The notes under the pieces are model-generated. The model did not search any database. It was not told the origin of the DNA and saw only the letters and a list, made by a program, of their open reading frames with translations. The translations under genes were made by a program, and so were the position numbers. Shown in pieces: positions 32,093 to 40,157 of a DNA stretch of 64,000 nucleotides; the first letter of the stretch is position 1, and every line of letters starts with the position of its first letter. The DNA comes from Sphingopyxis bauzanensis (GTDB lineage Bacteria > Pseudomonadota > Alphaproteobacteria > Sphingomonadales > Sphingomonadaceae): contig NZ_NISK01000004.1 in NCBI RefSeq assembly GCF_002205675.1, positions 1 through 64,000 on the forward strand. The letters run 5' to 3'.

Positions 32093-32230
32093 CTCACACG
32101 AAGACACAAAGACGGCCGTCGACACCCCGCGCGTGGGCTCGTCGCCGCAGGCGATTTCATGAAAGAGCTACGCGCAACCGACGAACGACATCGGCGTACC
32201 TGCCCCGCCCTCTTTGTGTCTTTGTGTGAG
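32093..32230. repeat. Inverted repeat of 19 bp with 100 bp between the arms
   Basis: The left arm at 32093-32111 (CTCACACGAAGACACAAAG) and the right arm at 32212-32230 are inverted copies with one mismatch. The enclosed 100 bp has no coding sense. It fills the gap between two convergent genes. The layout resembles a small non-autonomous mobile element or a bidirectional terminator region. Confidence 0.75.
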
Positions 32231-32238
32231 TCAAAAAA

Positions 32239-33186
32239 TCACACCGCGGCGCGCGAAAGCCGATCATTGATCGCCGCGCCCAACCCCTCGCCGGGAATCC
32301 TCGCCACCGCAATCTTCGCCTTCGCGCCCGCTGCCCCCGCGTGCAGCGCATCGAACAGGCGCGCCGCCGCCTCGGTCAGATCGCCTTTTGCGCTCAACTG
32401 GTAATCGCCCGTCGCCGAACCAAACCCGATCCCGAACTCGTCGTCCGCAAAATCCACCGCGCCCAGCCGCACCGGCTTGCCCGGCGCATAATGGCTCTCA
32501 AGCATCCCTGGCGCGACGATCTCTGATCCCGTCACCCCGATCACCGGTAACCCGCTTGCCGCGGCCAGCATCTCCGCTGTCACCGGCCCCGGACGCAGCA
32601 CCTCAACGGCGTCATCCTTCACCCGCCCGATCGTCGATTCCACCCCCGCCATGCAGGGACCATCGTCGATCACCAGCGCGATCCGGCCGTGCAGCGTCGC
32701 CAACACATGTTCAGCTTTCGTCGGGCTCACCCCCCCGCTCGCGTTGGCGCTCGGCGCCGCCAACGGTGCGCCGGTTTCCGCGAGCAGCGCCTGCATCGCG
32801 CGATGACCCGGCACCCGCAGTGCGATCGTGTCGAGCCCCGCAGTCGCGACGCTTGCGACCGGACAGTCGGTCGTCCTCGGCACCACCAAAGTCAGCGGCC
32901 CCGGCCAGAACCGTGCCGCCAGCGCGCATTCAACCGCACCGAAGACCCCTAGCCGCTTGGCTGCCGCCAGATCCCGCACATGCACAATTAGCGGGTTGAA
33001 ATCGGGCCGCCCCTTCGCCGCATAGATGCGCGCCACCGCCTCCGCATTGCGCGCATCGGCAGCCAGGCCGTAGACGGTCTCGGTCGGCACCGCGACCGGT
33101 TCGCCCGCCGCCACCAATTCGGCAGCGTGCGCAATAGCTGCGCTATCGAACGCACGAACAAGACTGGGCTTTGAGGCATCGGCCAT
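32239..33186 (-). CDS. tsaC: L-threonylcarbamoyladenylate synthase (Sua5/YrdC family)
   Basis: The 315-residue protein makes threonylcarbamoyl-AMP, the precursor of the t6A modification in tRNAs reading ANN codons. The YrdC domain is clear: PVAVPTETVYGLAADA at the start, KGRPDFNPLIVHV, RFWPGPLTLVVPR and SANASGGVSPTKAEHV. The C-terminal 110 residues form the extra Sua5 domain (LESHYAPGKPVRL). The gene is divergent from the acyl-CoA dehydrogenase, and the two start codons lie only 55 bp apart. Confidence 0.92.
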   Translation of the reverse strand: MADASKPSLVRAFDSAAIAHAAELVAAGEPVAVPTETVYGLAADARNAEAVARIYAAKGRPDFNPLIVHVRDLAAAKRLGVFGAVECALAARFWPGPLTLVVPRTTDCPVASVATAGLDTIALRVPGHRAMQALLAETGAPLAAPSANASGGVSPTKAEHVLATLHGRIALVIDDGPCMAGVESTIGRVKDDAVEVLRPGPVTAEMLAAASGLPVIGVTGSEIVAPGMLESHYAPGKPVRLGAVDFADDEFGIGFGSATGDYQLSAKGDLTEAAARLFDALHAGAAGAKAKIAVARIPGEGLGAAINDRLSRAAV

Positions 33187-33241
33187 GCCGCGCTATAGCG
33201 CCCGCGCAACGAGATTCACCAGCAAAGTCGGAACCCTCACG

Positions 33242-34984
33242 ATGACCTATACGCCACCGACCACCGAACAACTCTTCGTTCTCGATCATATCGCGCGCAT
33301 CGACGCGATGGCTGCGCACGACAAATTCGCCGCCGCGACCCCCGACATGGTCGAGGCGATCGTCAACGGCATCGGCGAGTTCGCCGCCGAGGTTTACGCT
33401 CCGCTCAACCGCGTCGGCGACGTTCAGAACCCTAAATGGGAGGACGGCAAAGTCACGATGCCCCCCGGTTTTAAGGAAGCCTATCAGGCATTCGTCGACG
33501 CAGGCTGGGGAAGCATCGACGCACCCGAAGCATATGGCGGCCAAGGCCTGCCCTTCACGCTGGCAACCGTGATCATCGAGGCGCTCGGCACCGCCGACAT
33601 GGGCTTTACCCTCTGCAACATCCTGACCCCCGGCGCGATCCACGCGTTGATGGCCTATGGCACCGAAGAGCAGCGCCAGACTTGGCTCCCGAACCTCGTC
33701 TCGGGCGCATGGAACGGCACAATGAACCTGACCGAGCCCGCCGCGGGCAGCGATGTCGGCGCGCTGCGTTCGACCGCCGAGAAGGTCACCGAAGGCGAAC
33801 ATGCCGGGCTCTACCGGATCAAGGGCCAGAAAATCTTCATCACCTTTGGCGAGCACGACCTCACCGACAATATCGTCCACCTTGTCCTCGCGCGCACCCC
33901 AGGCGCGCCCGAGGGGACGCGCGGCATCTCGCTCTTCCTCGTCCCCAAATACCGCCTCGATGCCGATGGCAAACCCGCGCATTCGAACGGCGTGCGCTGC
34001 GCGTCGATCGAGCACAAGCTGGGCATCCATGGCTCGCCGACCGCGGTGATGATCTATGGCGAGGACGAGGATTGCCTAGGCGAAATCGTCGGCGCCGAAA
34101 TGGGCGGCATGCGCGCGATGTTCGTGATGATGAACGCCGCGCGCCTGCTCGTCGGCTGTCAGGGCGTCCAGATCGCCGAACGCGCCACGCAGCAGGCGCA
34201 GCGCTTCGCCGCCGAGCGCGTCCAGTCGGCGCTCGTGGGCGGCATCGACCGCTCCCCGGTGACGATCGACCAGCACCCCGACGTCCGCCGCATGCTGTGG
34301 CGGATGCGCGCCCAGACCGAGGCGGCGCGCGCGCTGACCTATTACGCCGCGGCGCAGACCGATTTCGGCAAGCTCGGCGACGAAGCCGCCGCGATGCGCG
34401 CCGAAATCCTGATCCCACTGGTCAAGGCGCACGCGACCGACATCGGCTGCGAAGTCGCCAGCCTCGGCATCCAGGTCCATGGCGGCATGGGCTTTATCGA
34501 GGAAACCGGCGCCGCGCAGCACTATCGCGACGCGCGCATCGCCCCGATCTATGAAGGTACCAACGGCATTCAGGCCGCCGATCTGGTCGGCCGTAAGCTT
34601 GGCATGGCGGGCGGCGATCTTGTCCGCGGGCTGATCGATGATATCGCGCACGGCGCCGCGGATTTCCCCGAGCTCCAGCAGCTCGCCGATGCCTGCCGCG
34701 CAGTGACTGACTGGATGGTCGGCGCAATCACCGGCGATCGTCTCGCGGGCAGCTATCCATATCTCACGATGCTAGCCACTGCGACCTGCGGCTGGCTGAT
34801 GGCGCTGCAACATCAGGCGGCAAAGGCGGCACTCGACGAAGGCAGCGGCGACCGCGCGTTTCTCGAGGCCAAAATCGCCTCGACACGCTTTTACCTTGGG
34901 CAGATTGTCCCCGCAGCGACAGGCCTTGCTCCCTCGGCGCTGGCGGGCGACGCGGCGCTCGCGCCGCTGCCGAGATTGGCCTGA
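33242..34984 (+). CDS. Acyl-CoA dehydrogenase, long form with C-terminal extension
   Basis: The 580-residue flavoprotein belongs to the longer acyl-CoA dehydrogenase class of about 590 residues found in alphaproteobacteria. GTMNLTEPAAGSDVGALRS is the flavin-binding signature, IHGGMGF-type sequence (IQVHGGMGFIEETGAAQHYR) follows, and the catalytic Glu is in APIYEGTNGIQ. It should oxidise acyl-CoA to trans-2-enoyl-CoA in beta-oxidation. The ATG at 33242 was preferred over an upstream ATG that lies in the short shared promoter region. Confidence 0.9.
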   Translation: MTYTPPTTEQLFVLDHIARIDAMAAHDKFAAATPDMVEAIVNGIGEFAAEVYAPLNRVGDVQNPKWEDGKVTMPPGFKEAYQAFVDAGWGSIDAPEAYGGQGLPFTLATVIIEALGTADMGFTLCNILTPGAIHALMAYGTEEQRQTWLPNLVSGAWNGTMNLTEPAAGSDVGALRSTAEKVTEGEHAGLYRIKGQKIFITFGEHDLTDNIVHLVLARTPGAPEGTRGISLFLVPKYRLDADGKPAHSNGVRCASIEHKLGIHGSPTAVMIYGEDEDCLGEIVGAEMGGMRAMFVMMNAARLLVGCQGVQIAERATQQAQRFAAERVQSALVGGIDRSPVTIDQHPDVRRMLWRMRAQTEAARALTYYAAAQTDFGKLGDEAAAMRAEILIPLVKAHATDIGCEVASLGIQVHGGMGFIEETGAAQHYRDARIAPIYEGTNGIQAADLVGRKLGMAGGDLVRGLIDDIAHGAADFPELQQLADACRAVTDWMVGAITGDRLAGSYPYLTMLATATCGWLMALQHQAAKAALDEGSGDRAFLEAKIASTRFYLGQIVPAATGLAPSALAGDAALAPLPRLA

Positions 34985-35099
34985 AACTGGCAGATTCAAG
35001 CCGCTTTTCCTCGCGTCGCCAACGGCAAGAATTTGTTCATGATTAACGCGATGATAACGATCTGGGACTAGGCACAACCGGCAATTGCTGGAGACGTGG

Positions 35100-37391
35100 G
35101 TGCCCATTCCGGTCAAAAATCTGATCATCAGCTGGCGCACGCTCGCGCTGTCGCTGCTACTAAGCGTAGCAGCGGGACTTTCGTCGATCGCCGAACCTGC
35201 CGATCGCATCATCGAAGCGGCGATCGGGCGCCTCGCGTGGCGGGCGGTTTCGGGCGATATCGTCGTGGTTGCGCTCGACGAAAAGACGCTCGCCAAATAT
35301 GGCAAAAACGACTTTTCGATGCGGCGGCACGCCGATGTTGTCGATGCAATAAAAAACGCTGGTGCTAAGCGCCTGTTTATCGACTTCACTTACGAACGAC
35401 GCCAGAATGATCCGGACTTGGCGCTGCTGGCCAATGCCGTGAAGCGGTGGCAAAATCGGGTCGTGCTGGCTGCCTCGGCAAAAAATGCCCAGGGAGGCAA
35501 AGCCGAACTTACCAACCTACCGGGCCCCGCTTTCGGGACTCAAGCGTTGATTGCGTGCATCGGATGGCAGTATGAATTCTGGCAGGTGTGGCGCATTCCA
35601 ATTACGTTGGAAGTCGACGGAAAACCGGTGCCTAGCTTTTCCTCGCTTCTGGCCCACCGGTCCTCCGACAAGGGCGGAGTTTATGCTCTCGACTATTCGT
35701 ACAGGACCGACACGATCCCATATGTCAGTGCTGCGGACGTTCTGTCTGGTGATGCTGGCCGCCGCGAACTTGAAGGCAAAGACGTGGTCTTCGCACCGAC
35801 GGCAGCCACTTTTCAAGACAATCATTATCTTCCGGGCAGTGATCGTGTACCAGGAGCCTACATCCATGTGGTTGGCGCCGAGACGCTGAAACGTGGCATG
35901 CCCATCGACATTGGATGGCTGCCGGGCCTGCTTTTCGCAGTAATTGCGCTGCTCGTTGGCATGGCTTTCCGGCGGGCGCGTTGGTTCAACGCTGCTGCAC
36001 TGGCAACCGTCGGAATCATGATAATAGGCAAGATCCTCCTGACGACCATTTTGGTCAGCAGTTCGATCGGGGCCGGCCTGTTTCTGGTGGCGACAATAGG
36101 TGCGAACGTATCGCGCACGAATCGTCATCGTTCAGCCCAGCGCGAAAACCCGGTATCGGGTCTCCCCAATTTCGAAGCGCTGCGATCGCAGGCGCCGTTT
36201 GGCAGCACGACGGTCGTCGCCGCTAAGGTCGTCAATTTCGAGGATCTCGCTGCTTTCATCCCAGGTGACGGGATTGGCAAACTGATCGAGCAGGTCACGC
36301 GCCGCCTGTTGCTCGCGTCACAAGGTACGGCGCTTCATCACGACCTAGATGGCACTTTTGCCTGGCTGGTTCCTTATTATCAGCACAGCCAGATCGAGGG
36401 ACAGCTTGCCGGGCTTGCCGCGCTGTTCAACGCGCCGCTGACGATTGGCGAATTGCGGGTCGATGTCGCGATCGCTTTCGGGGTCAACGACGAGTTTGAA
36501 GGCTCGAACGCCCAGCGTCTGGCTGCCGCGCTCGTCGCCGCCGAACGAGCGATCCGCACCCGCGCGCTGTGGACCAAATATGTGCCGCGCCAAAAGGACG
36601 ACGCCGGTTGGCAGCTCTCTTTCCACTCGCAGCTTGAGGACGCGCTTACCGGCGGCGATATCTGGGTCGCGTTCCAGCCGCAATATGCGCTTTCGACGGG
36701 CCGGCTGGTCGGGGTCGAGGCGCTGGCGCGCTGGACGCATCCGACGCGCGGTCCGATCCCGCCCGACGAGTTCATCGTCCAGGCCGAAAAGAGCCAGGAC
36801 ATCTATCGCCTGACTTTGTTCGTGATGGACCAGGCGATCCGGTCGGCGGCGCAGTTGCACGAGCGCGGCCACCGCATCAACATGTCGGTCAATCTGTCCG
36901 CGACGCTGCTTGATCATAGCGACCTGGTCGGCACGATCCGCGTGATGCTCTCGGCGCATCATTTGCCGCCGGAGATCCTGACAATCGAGATCACCGAAAC
37001 CGCCCAGATCGAAAACAGCCGCCAGGCGCGCCTGACGCTCGCCCAGCTCCGCCGCACCGGCATCCGCCTGTCGATCGACGATTATGGCACCGGCCAGTCA
37101 AACCTTGAATATCTGACAGAAATCGAGGCCGACGAAATCAAGATCGACAAGCGATTCGTGATGACCATGCGCGATTCGCAGCGGAACCGCGAAGTGGTGA
37201 AATCGACCATCGACCTAGCCCATCGCCTGGGCGCGGTTGCGGTCGCCGAAGGCATTGAAGATGCCGAAACCATGGCCCTTTTGGGCCAGCTCGGTTGCGA
37301 CGTTGGCCAAGGCTATCATCTTGGCAAACCACAATTATTTTCCGAACTCGCTGCGACCCTCTCCGCCCCATCGCAAAACCGAACCGCATAA
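35100..37391 (+). CDS. CHASE2 - degenerate GGDEF - EAL cyclic-di-GMP phosphodiesterase
   Basis: The membrane protein has an N-terminal helix, a periplasmic CHASE2 sensor (DIVVVALDEKTLAKYG, RLFIDFTY), two or three helices near residues 280-340, then a GGDEF-like region and a C-terminal EAL domain. The GGDEF signature is absent (HHDLDGTFAWL in its place), so no cyclase activity is expected. The EAL domain looks active: VEALARW, NLSATLL, EITETAQ, IDDYGTG, KIDKRF and AEGIED hold the metal and catalytic residues. It should degrade c-di-GMP in response to a periplasmic signal. A GTG at 35100 with GGAG nearby is preferred; a TTG at 35085 is possible. Confidence 0.87.
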   Translation: MPIPVKNLIISWRTLALSLLLSVAAGLSSIAEPADRIIEAAIGRLAWRAVSGDIVVVALDEKTLAKYGKNDFSMRRHADVVDAIKNAGAKRLFIDFTYERRQNDPDLALLANAVKRWQNRVVLAASAKNAQGGKAELTNLPGPAFGTQALIACIGWQYEFWQVWRIPITLEVDGKPVPSFSSLLAHRSSDKGGVYALDYSYRTDTIPYVSAADVLSGDAGRRELEGKDVVFAPTAATFQDNHYLPGSDRVPGAYIHVVGAETLKRGMPIDIGWLPGLLFAVIALLVGMAFRRARWFNAAALATVGIMIIGKILLTTILVSSSIGAGLFLVATIGANVSRTNRHRSAQRENPVSGLPNFEALRSQAPFGSTTVVAAKVVNFEDLAAFIPGDGIGKLIEQVTRRLLLASQGTALHHDLDGTFAWLVPYYQHSQIEGQLAGLAALFNAPLTIGELRVDVAIAFGVNDEFEGSNAQRLAAALVAAERAIRTRALWTKYVPRQKDDAGWQLSFHSQLEDALTGGDIWVAFQPQYALSTGRLVGVEALARWTHPTRGPIPPDEFIVQAEKSQDIYRLTLFVMDQAIRSAAQLHERGHRINMSVNLSATLLDHSDLVGTIRVMLSAHHLPPEILTIEITETAQIENSRQARLTLAQLRRTGIRLSIDDYGTGQSNLEYLTEIEADEIKIDKRFVMTMRDSQRNREVVKSTIDLAHRLGAVAVAEGIEDAETMALLGQLGCDVGQGYHLGKPQLFSELAATLSAPSQNRTA

Positions 37392-37447
37392 CTGCCAGAT
37401 TGGCGGCAATTATATGGTTAAGACTCGATTTACCTTACAAAAGATGG

Positions 37448-37462
37448 TAAACGCTCCGTTAA
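37448..37462. promoter_or_regulatory. CtrA-like box upstream of the mini-ORF
   Basis: TAAA-N7-TTAA at 37448-37462 matches the alphaproteobacterial CtrA consensus TTAA-N7-TTAA at seven of eight positions. A further half-site, TTAACCAT on the minus strand, lies shortly upstream near 37412-37419. The box ends 36 nt before the start codon of a 20-codon ORF. The CtrA inhibitor SciP is encoded in this window, so the regulator should exist in the organism. Binding is predicted only. Confidence 0.45.
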
Positions 37463-37498
37463 CTGTTCTTCGTGGGCAGTGCCGACAGGAGATTTCAC

Positions 37499-37561
37499 AT
37501 GGGTTGGTTTTGGAAATTTCTGGGTGGCGGCGGCACCGGTAACGGTGGTGCATCGGCCTAA
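37499..37561 (+). CDS. 20-residue mini-ORF with ribosome site and terminator
   Basis: The ATG at 37499 follows ACAGGAGATTTCAC, a strong ribosome site at good spacing, and opens 20 codons ending in TAA at 37559-37561. The peptide has a Trp/Phe-rich start (MGWFWKFLGGG) and a Gly-rich end. A very good intrinsic terminator follows 22 nt later. The three signals together suggest an independent short transcript making a membrane-active or regulatory peptide, or a small RNA containing it. No family is recognised. Confidence 0.5.
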   Translation: MGWFWKFLGGGGTGNGGASA

Positions 37562-37583
37562 CCTGGATGTAAATTCAGAGAGA

Positions 37584-37615
37584 GGGCTCCGGCATTGCCG
37601 GGGCCCTTTCTTTTT
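37584..37615 (+). terminator. Intrinsic terminator after the mini-ORF
   Basis: GGGCTCCGGC at 37584-37593 pairs with GCCGGGGCCC at 37597-37606 (one G-U pair) around the loop ATT, and is followed by TTTCTTTTT. This is the clearest intrinsic terminator in this part of the window. Confidence 0.85.
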
Positions 37616-38092
37616 GTCCGCGGCCCGCGCGACCGCTTGATGCTCGCTGCGGCAGTGGGACCATCGGCCCAAGGCGCCACTACAGCCGTCTGGCTTCCGA
37701 GAAAAAATTCCGTTCACATCGCTGTTGCACAGAGATCCGGGCAATCCCTCGGAAACGCGGGCGCGACCCCGCCTGATCGCGCCTTGCACGCGACGAGACG
37801 AATCAAAATATCGACGAACCGAGTCCCTAAACCGTCATTTACTGTCTTGCATCGTCGCGCCGACGTGGCACTATAGATGGTGGGTCGGCCGAGGGGGCAC
37901 CCCAAGAATTAGTGCTTGGCCAAAATTGGCAGATTTCCGTCGCCCATATCACATGGGCTCGGAAAACTGCTTCGTGCGGCCAAAAATATGTGCCCCCACG
38001 GATCGAATAGATGCTAGGCTGGGGCTTCGTCCCGAGTCGAACAAGACAGGAACATATGCGCTGCGGCGCATGGGCAATCGGGGACGAACAAG
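37616..38092. other. Long leader region before nrdA, about 480 bp
   Basis: No supported ORF lies here. Such space before a ribonucleotide reductase operon usually holds the promoter and NrdR boxes. I looked for the NrdR consensus (ACAC-ATATATAG-GTGT type) and did not find a convincing pair. A short palindromic stretch TTGGCCAAAATTGGC occurs near 37918. A cobalamin riboswitch was not recognised. Confidence 0.35.
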
Positions 38093-40033
38093 ATGGATTT
38101 TCGCGAGACAGAACGGGTGGAGACGAGCGACGTGGCGACGGTGGAATTGACGAAGAACGAAGTGCCAGTAGCGAACGAATCGGCCCCCGAAGCGGCCCCG
38201 ACCGCTAAGCTTAACGACAGCAGCGAGGCGAAGGTCCACGCGCGCCGATTCGATATCATCACCGACAAGAGCCGCGACGCGCTGCTCACCGACTTCGGCA
38301 AGGAAACGCTCGAGGATCGCTACCTGCTTCCTGGCGAATCCTATCAGGATCTCTTCGCCCGCGTCGCGTCGGCCTATGCCGATGACCAGGAGCATGCGCA
38401 GCGCCTCTATGATTATATCAGCCGCCTGTGGTTCATGCCCGCGACCCCCGTGCTGTCGAACGGCGGCACCGGCCGCGGCCTGCCGATCAGCTGTTACCTC
38501 AACTCGGTCCCCGACAGCCTCGAAGGCATCGTCGAGACGTGGAACGAGAATGTCTGGCTCGCATCACGCGGCGGCGGCATCGGCACCTATTGGGGCAGCG
38601 TGCGCGGCATTGGCGAGCCCGTTGGCCTCAACGGCAAGACCAGCGGCATCATCCCCTTCGTCCGCGTCATGGACTCGCTCACGCTCGCGATCAGCCAGGG
38701 CAGCCTGCGCCGCGGTTCGGCCGCCTGCTATCTCGACATCTCGCACCCCGAGATCGAGGAGTTCCTCGAAATCCGCAAACCGTCGGGCGACTTCAACCGC
38801 AAGGCGCTCAACCTGCACCACGGCGTGCTGATCACTGACGAGTTCATGGAAGCGGTGCGCGACGGCACCGAATTCGACCTGCGTAGCCCCAAGGACCAGA
38901 GCGTCCGCGGCAGCGTCGATGCGCGCTCGCTGTTCCAGAAGCTCGTCGAAACCCGCCTCGCGACCGGCGAGCCCTACATCATCTTTATCGACCAGGTGAA
39001 CCGCATGATGCCCAAGCATCACCGCGATCTCGGCCTCAAGGTCACCACCTCGAACCTGTGCAGCGAAATCACCCTGCCCACCGGCCGCGACCATCTCGGT
39101 AACGATCGCACCGCGGTCTGCTGCCTCTCGTCGCTCAACCTCGAAACCTGGGACGAGTGGAACGGTGACAAGGGCTTTATCGAAGACGTGATGCGCATGC
39201 TCGACAACGTTTTGCAGGATTATATCGACCGCGCCCCGCCCGAAATGACGCGCGCCAAGTACAGCGCCAGCCGCGAACGCTCGGTCGGCCTCGGCGTCAT
39301 GGGCTTCCACAGCTTCCTCCAGGCGCGCGGCCTGCCGTTCGAGGGCGCGATGGCGAAATCGTCGAACCTGCGCGTCTTCAAGCATATCCGCGCCCAAGTC
39401 GATCAGGCGTCGATGCTCCTCGCCAAGGAACGCGGCCCCTGCCCCGACGCCGCCGATCAGGGGGTGATGGAGCGCTTCAGCTGCAAGATGGCGATCGCGC
39501 CGACCGCGTCGATCTCGATCATCTGCGGCGGCACCAGCGCCTGCATCGAGCCGATTCCGGCGAACATCTACACGCACAAGACGCTCTCGGGCAGCTTCTC
39601 GATCCGCAACCCGCACCTCGAGGCGCTGCTCGTCGACAAGGCGAAGAACAGCGACAATATCTGGAACTCGATCCTCGAACGCGGCGGCAGCGTCCAGCAC
39701 CTCGACTTCTTGACGCAGGACGAAAAGGACTGCTTCAAGACCAGCTTCGAGATCGACCAGCGCTGGCTGCTCGAACTGTCGGCCGACCGCACCCCGTACA
39801 TCGATCAGGCGCAGTCGCTGAACCTGTTCATTCCCGCCGACGTCGAGAAATGGGATCTGCTCATGCTTCATTACCGCGCGTGGGAACTCGGCATCAAATC
39901 GCTCTATTATCTGCGGTCCAAGTCGGTGCAGCGCGCCGGCTTCGCGGGCGGGGTCGAGGCCGACAACACCGCAAAAGCTCCGGTCTATGAATTGCAGACC
40001 ACCGACTACGACGAGTGTCTGGCCTGCCAATAA
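38093..40033 (+). CDS. nrdA: Class Ia ribonucleoside-diphosphate reductase, large subunit
   Basis: The 646-residue subunit reduces ribonucleotides to deoxyribonucleotides together with NrdB. Catalytic residues are visible: the first redox Cys in GLPISCYLNSV, the Asn-Cys-Glu triad in TSNLCSEITLP, the second redox Cys in VCCLSSLNL, the Tyr pair in LYYLRSKS, and the C-terminal CLACQ that exchanges electrons with thioredoxin. The protein is short and lacks the N-terminal ATP-cone, so dATP shut-off through that domain is not possible here. nrdB follows after a 124-bp repeat-containing gap. Confidence 0.94.
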   Translation: MDFRETERVETSDVATVELTKNEVPVANESAPEAAPTAKLNDSSEAKVHARRFDIITDKSRDALLTDFGKETLEDRYLLPGESYQDLFARVASAYADDQEHAQRLYDYISRLWFMPATPVLSNGGTGRGLPISCYLNSVPDSLEGIVETWNENVWLASRGGGIGTYWGSVRGIGEPVGLNGKTSGIIPFVRVMDSLTLAISQGSLRRGSAACYLDISHPEIEEFLEIRKPSGDFNRKALNLHHGVLITDEFMEAVRDGTEFDLRSPKDQSVRGSVDARSLFQKLVETRLATGEPYIIFIDQVNRMMPKHHRDLGLKVTTSNLCSEITLPTGRDHLGNDRTAVCCLSSLNLETWDEWNGDKGFIEDVMRMLDNVLQDYIDRAPPEMTRAKYSASRERSVGLGVMGFHSFLQARGLPFEGAMAKSSNLRVFKHIRAQVDQASMLLAKERGPCPDAADQGVMERFSCKMAIAPTASISIICGGTSACIEPIPANIYTHKTLSGSFSIRNPHLEALLVDKAKNSDNIWNSILERGGSVQHLDFLTQDEKDCFKTSFEIDQRWLLELSADRTPYIDQAQSLNLFIPADVEKWDLLMLHYRAWELGIKSLYYLRSKSVQRAGFAGGVEADNTAKAPVYELQTTDYDECLACQ

Positions 40034-40051
40034 GTACGCGCCCTCTTTGAT

Positions 40052-40119
40052 CCCCGGCGAAAGCCGGGGCCCGGAGCGGCCTTACGCCAAGCCAGACTGG
40101 ACCCCGGCCTTCGCCGGGG
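40052..40119. repeat. Pair of inverted hairpins between nrdA and nrdB (REP/BIME-like)
   Basis: CCCCGGC-GAAA-GCCGGGG at 40052-40069 and CCCCGGC-CTTC-GCCGGGG at 40102-40119 each form a 7-bp stem with a 4-nt loop. The second hairpin is an inverted copy of the first. The arrangement is that of a bacterial interspersed mosaic element. In an nrdAB transcript it could also stabilise RNA or set the subunit ratio. Confidence 0.75.
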
Positions 40120-40157
40120 CACACGAAACAAGAGACAAGAACCGAGGATAGCCCGCC

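Noticed and set aside
38564-40030. A 488-codon open frame on the minus strand opposite nrdA
   Set aside because: It lies wholly inside nrdA, has shadow-like composition and no ribosome site. The nrdA catalytic motifs on the other strand are unambiguous.
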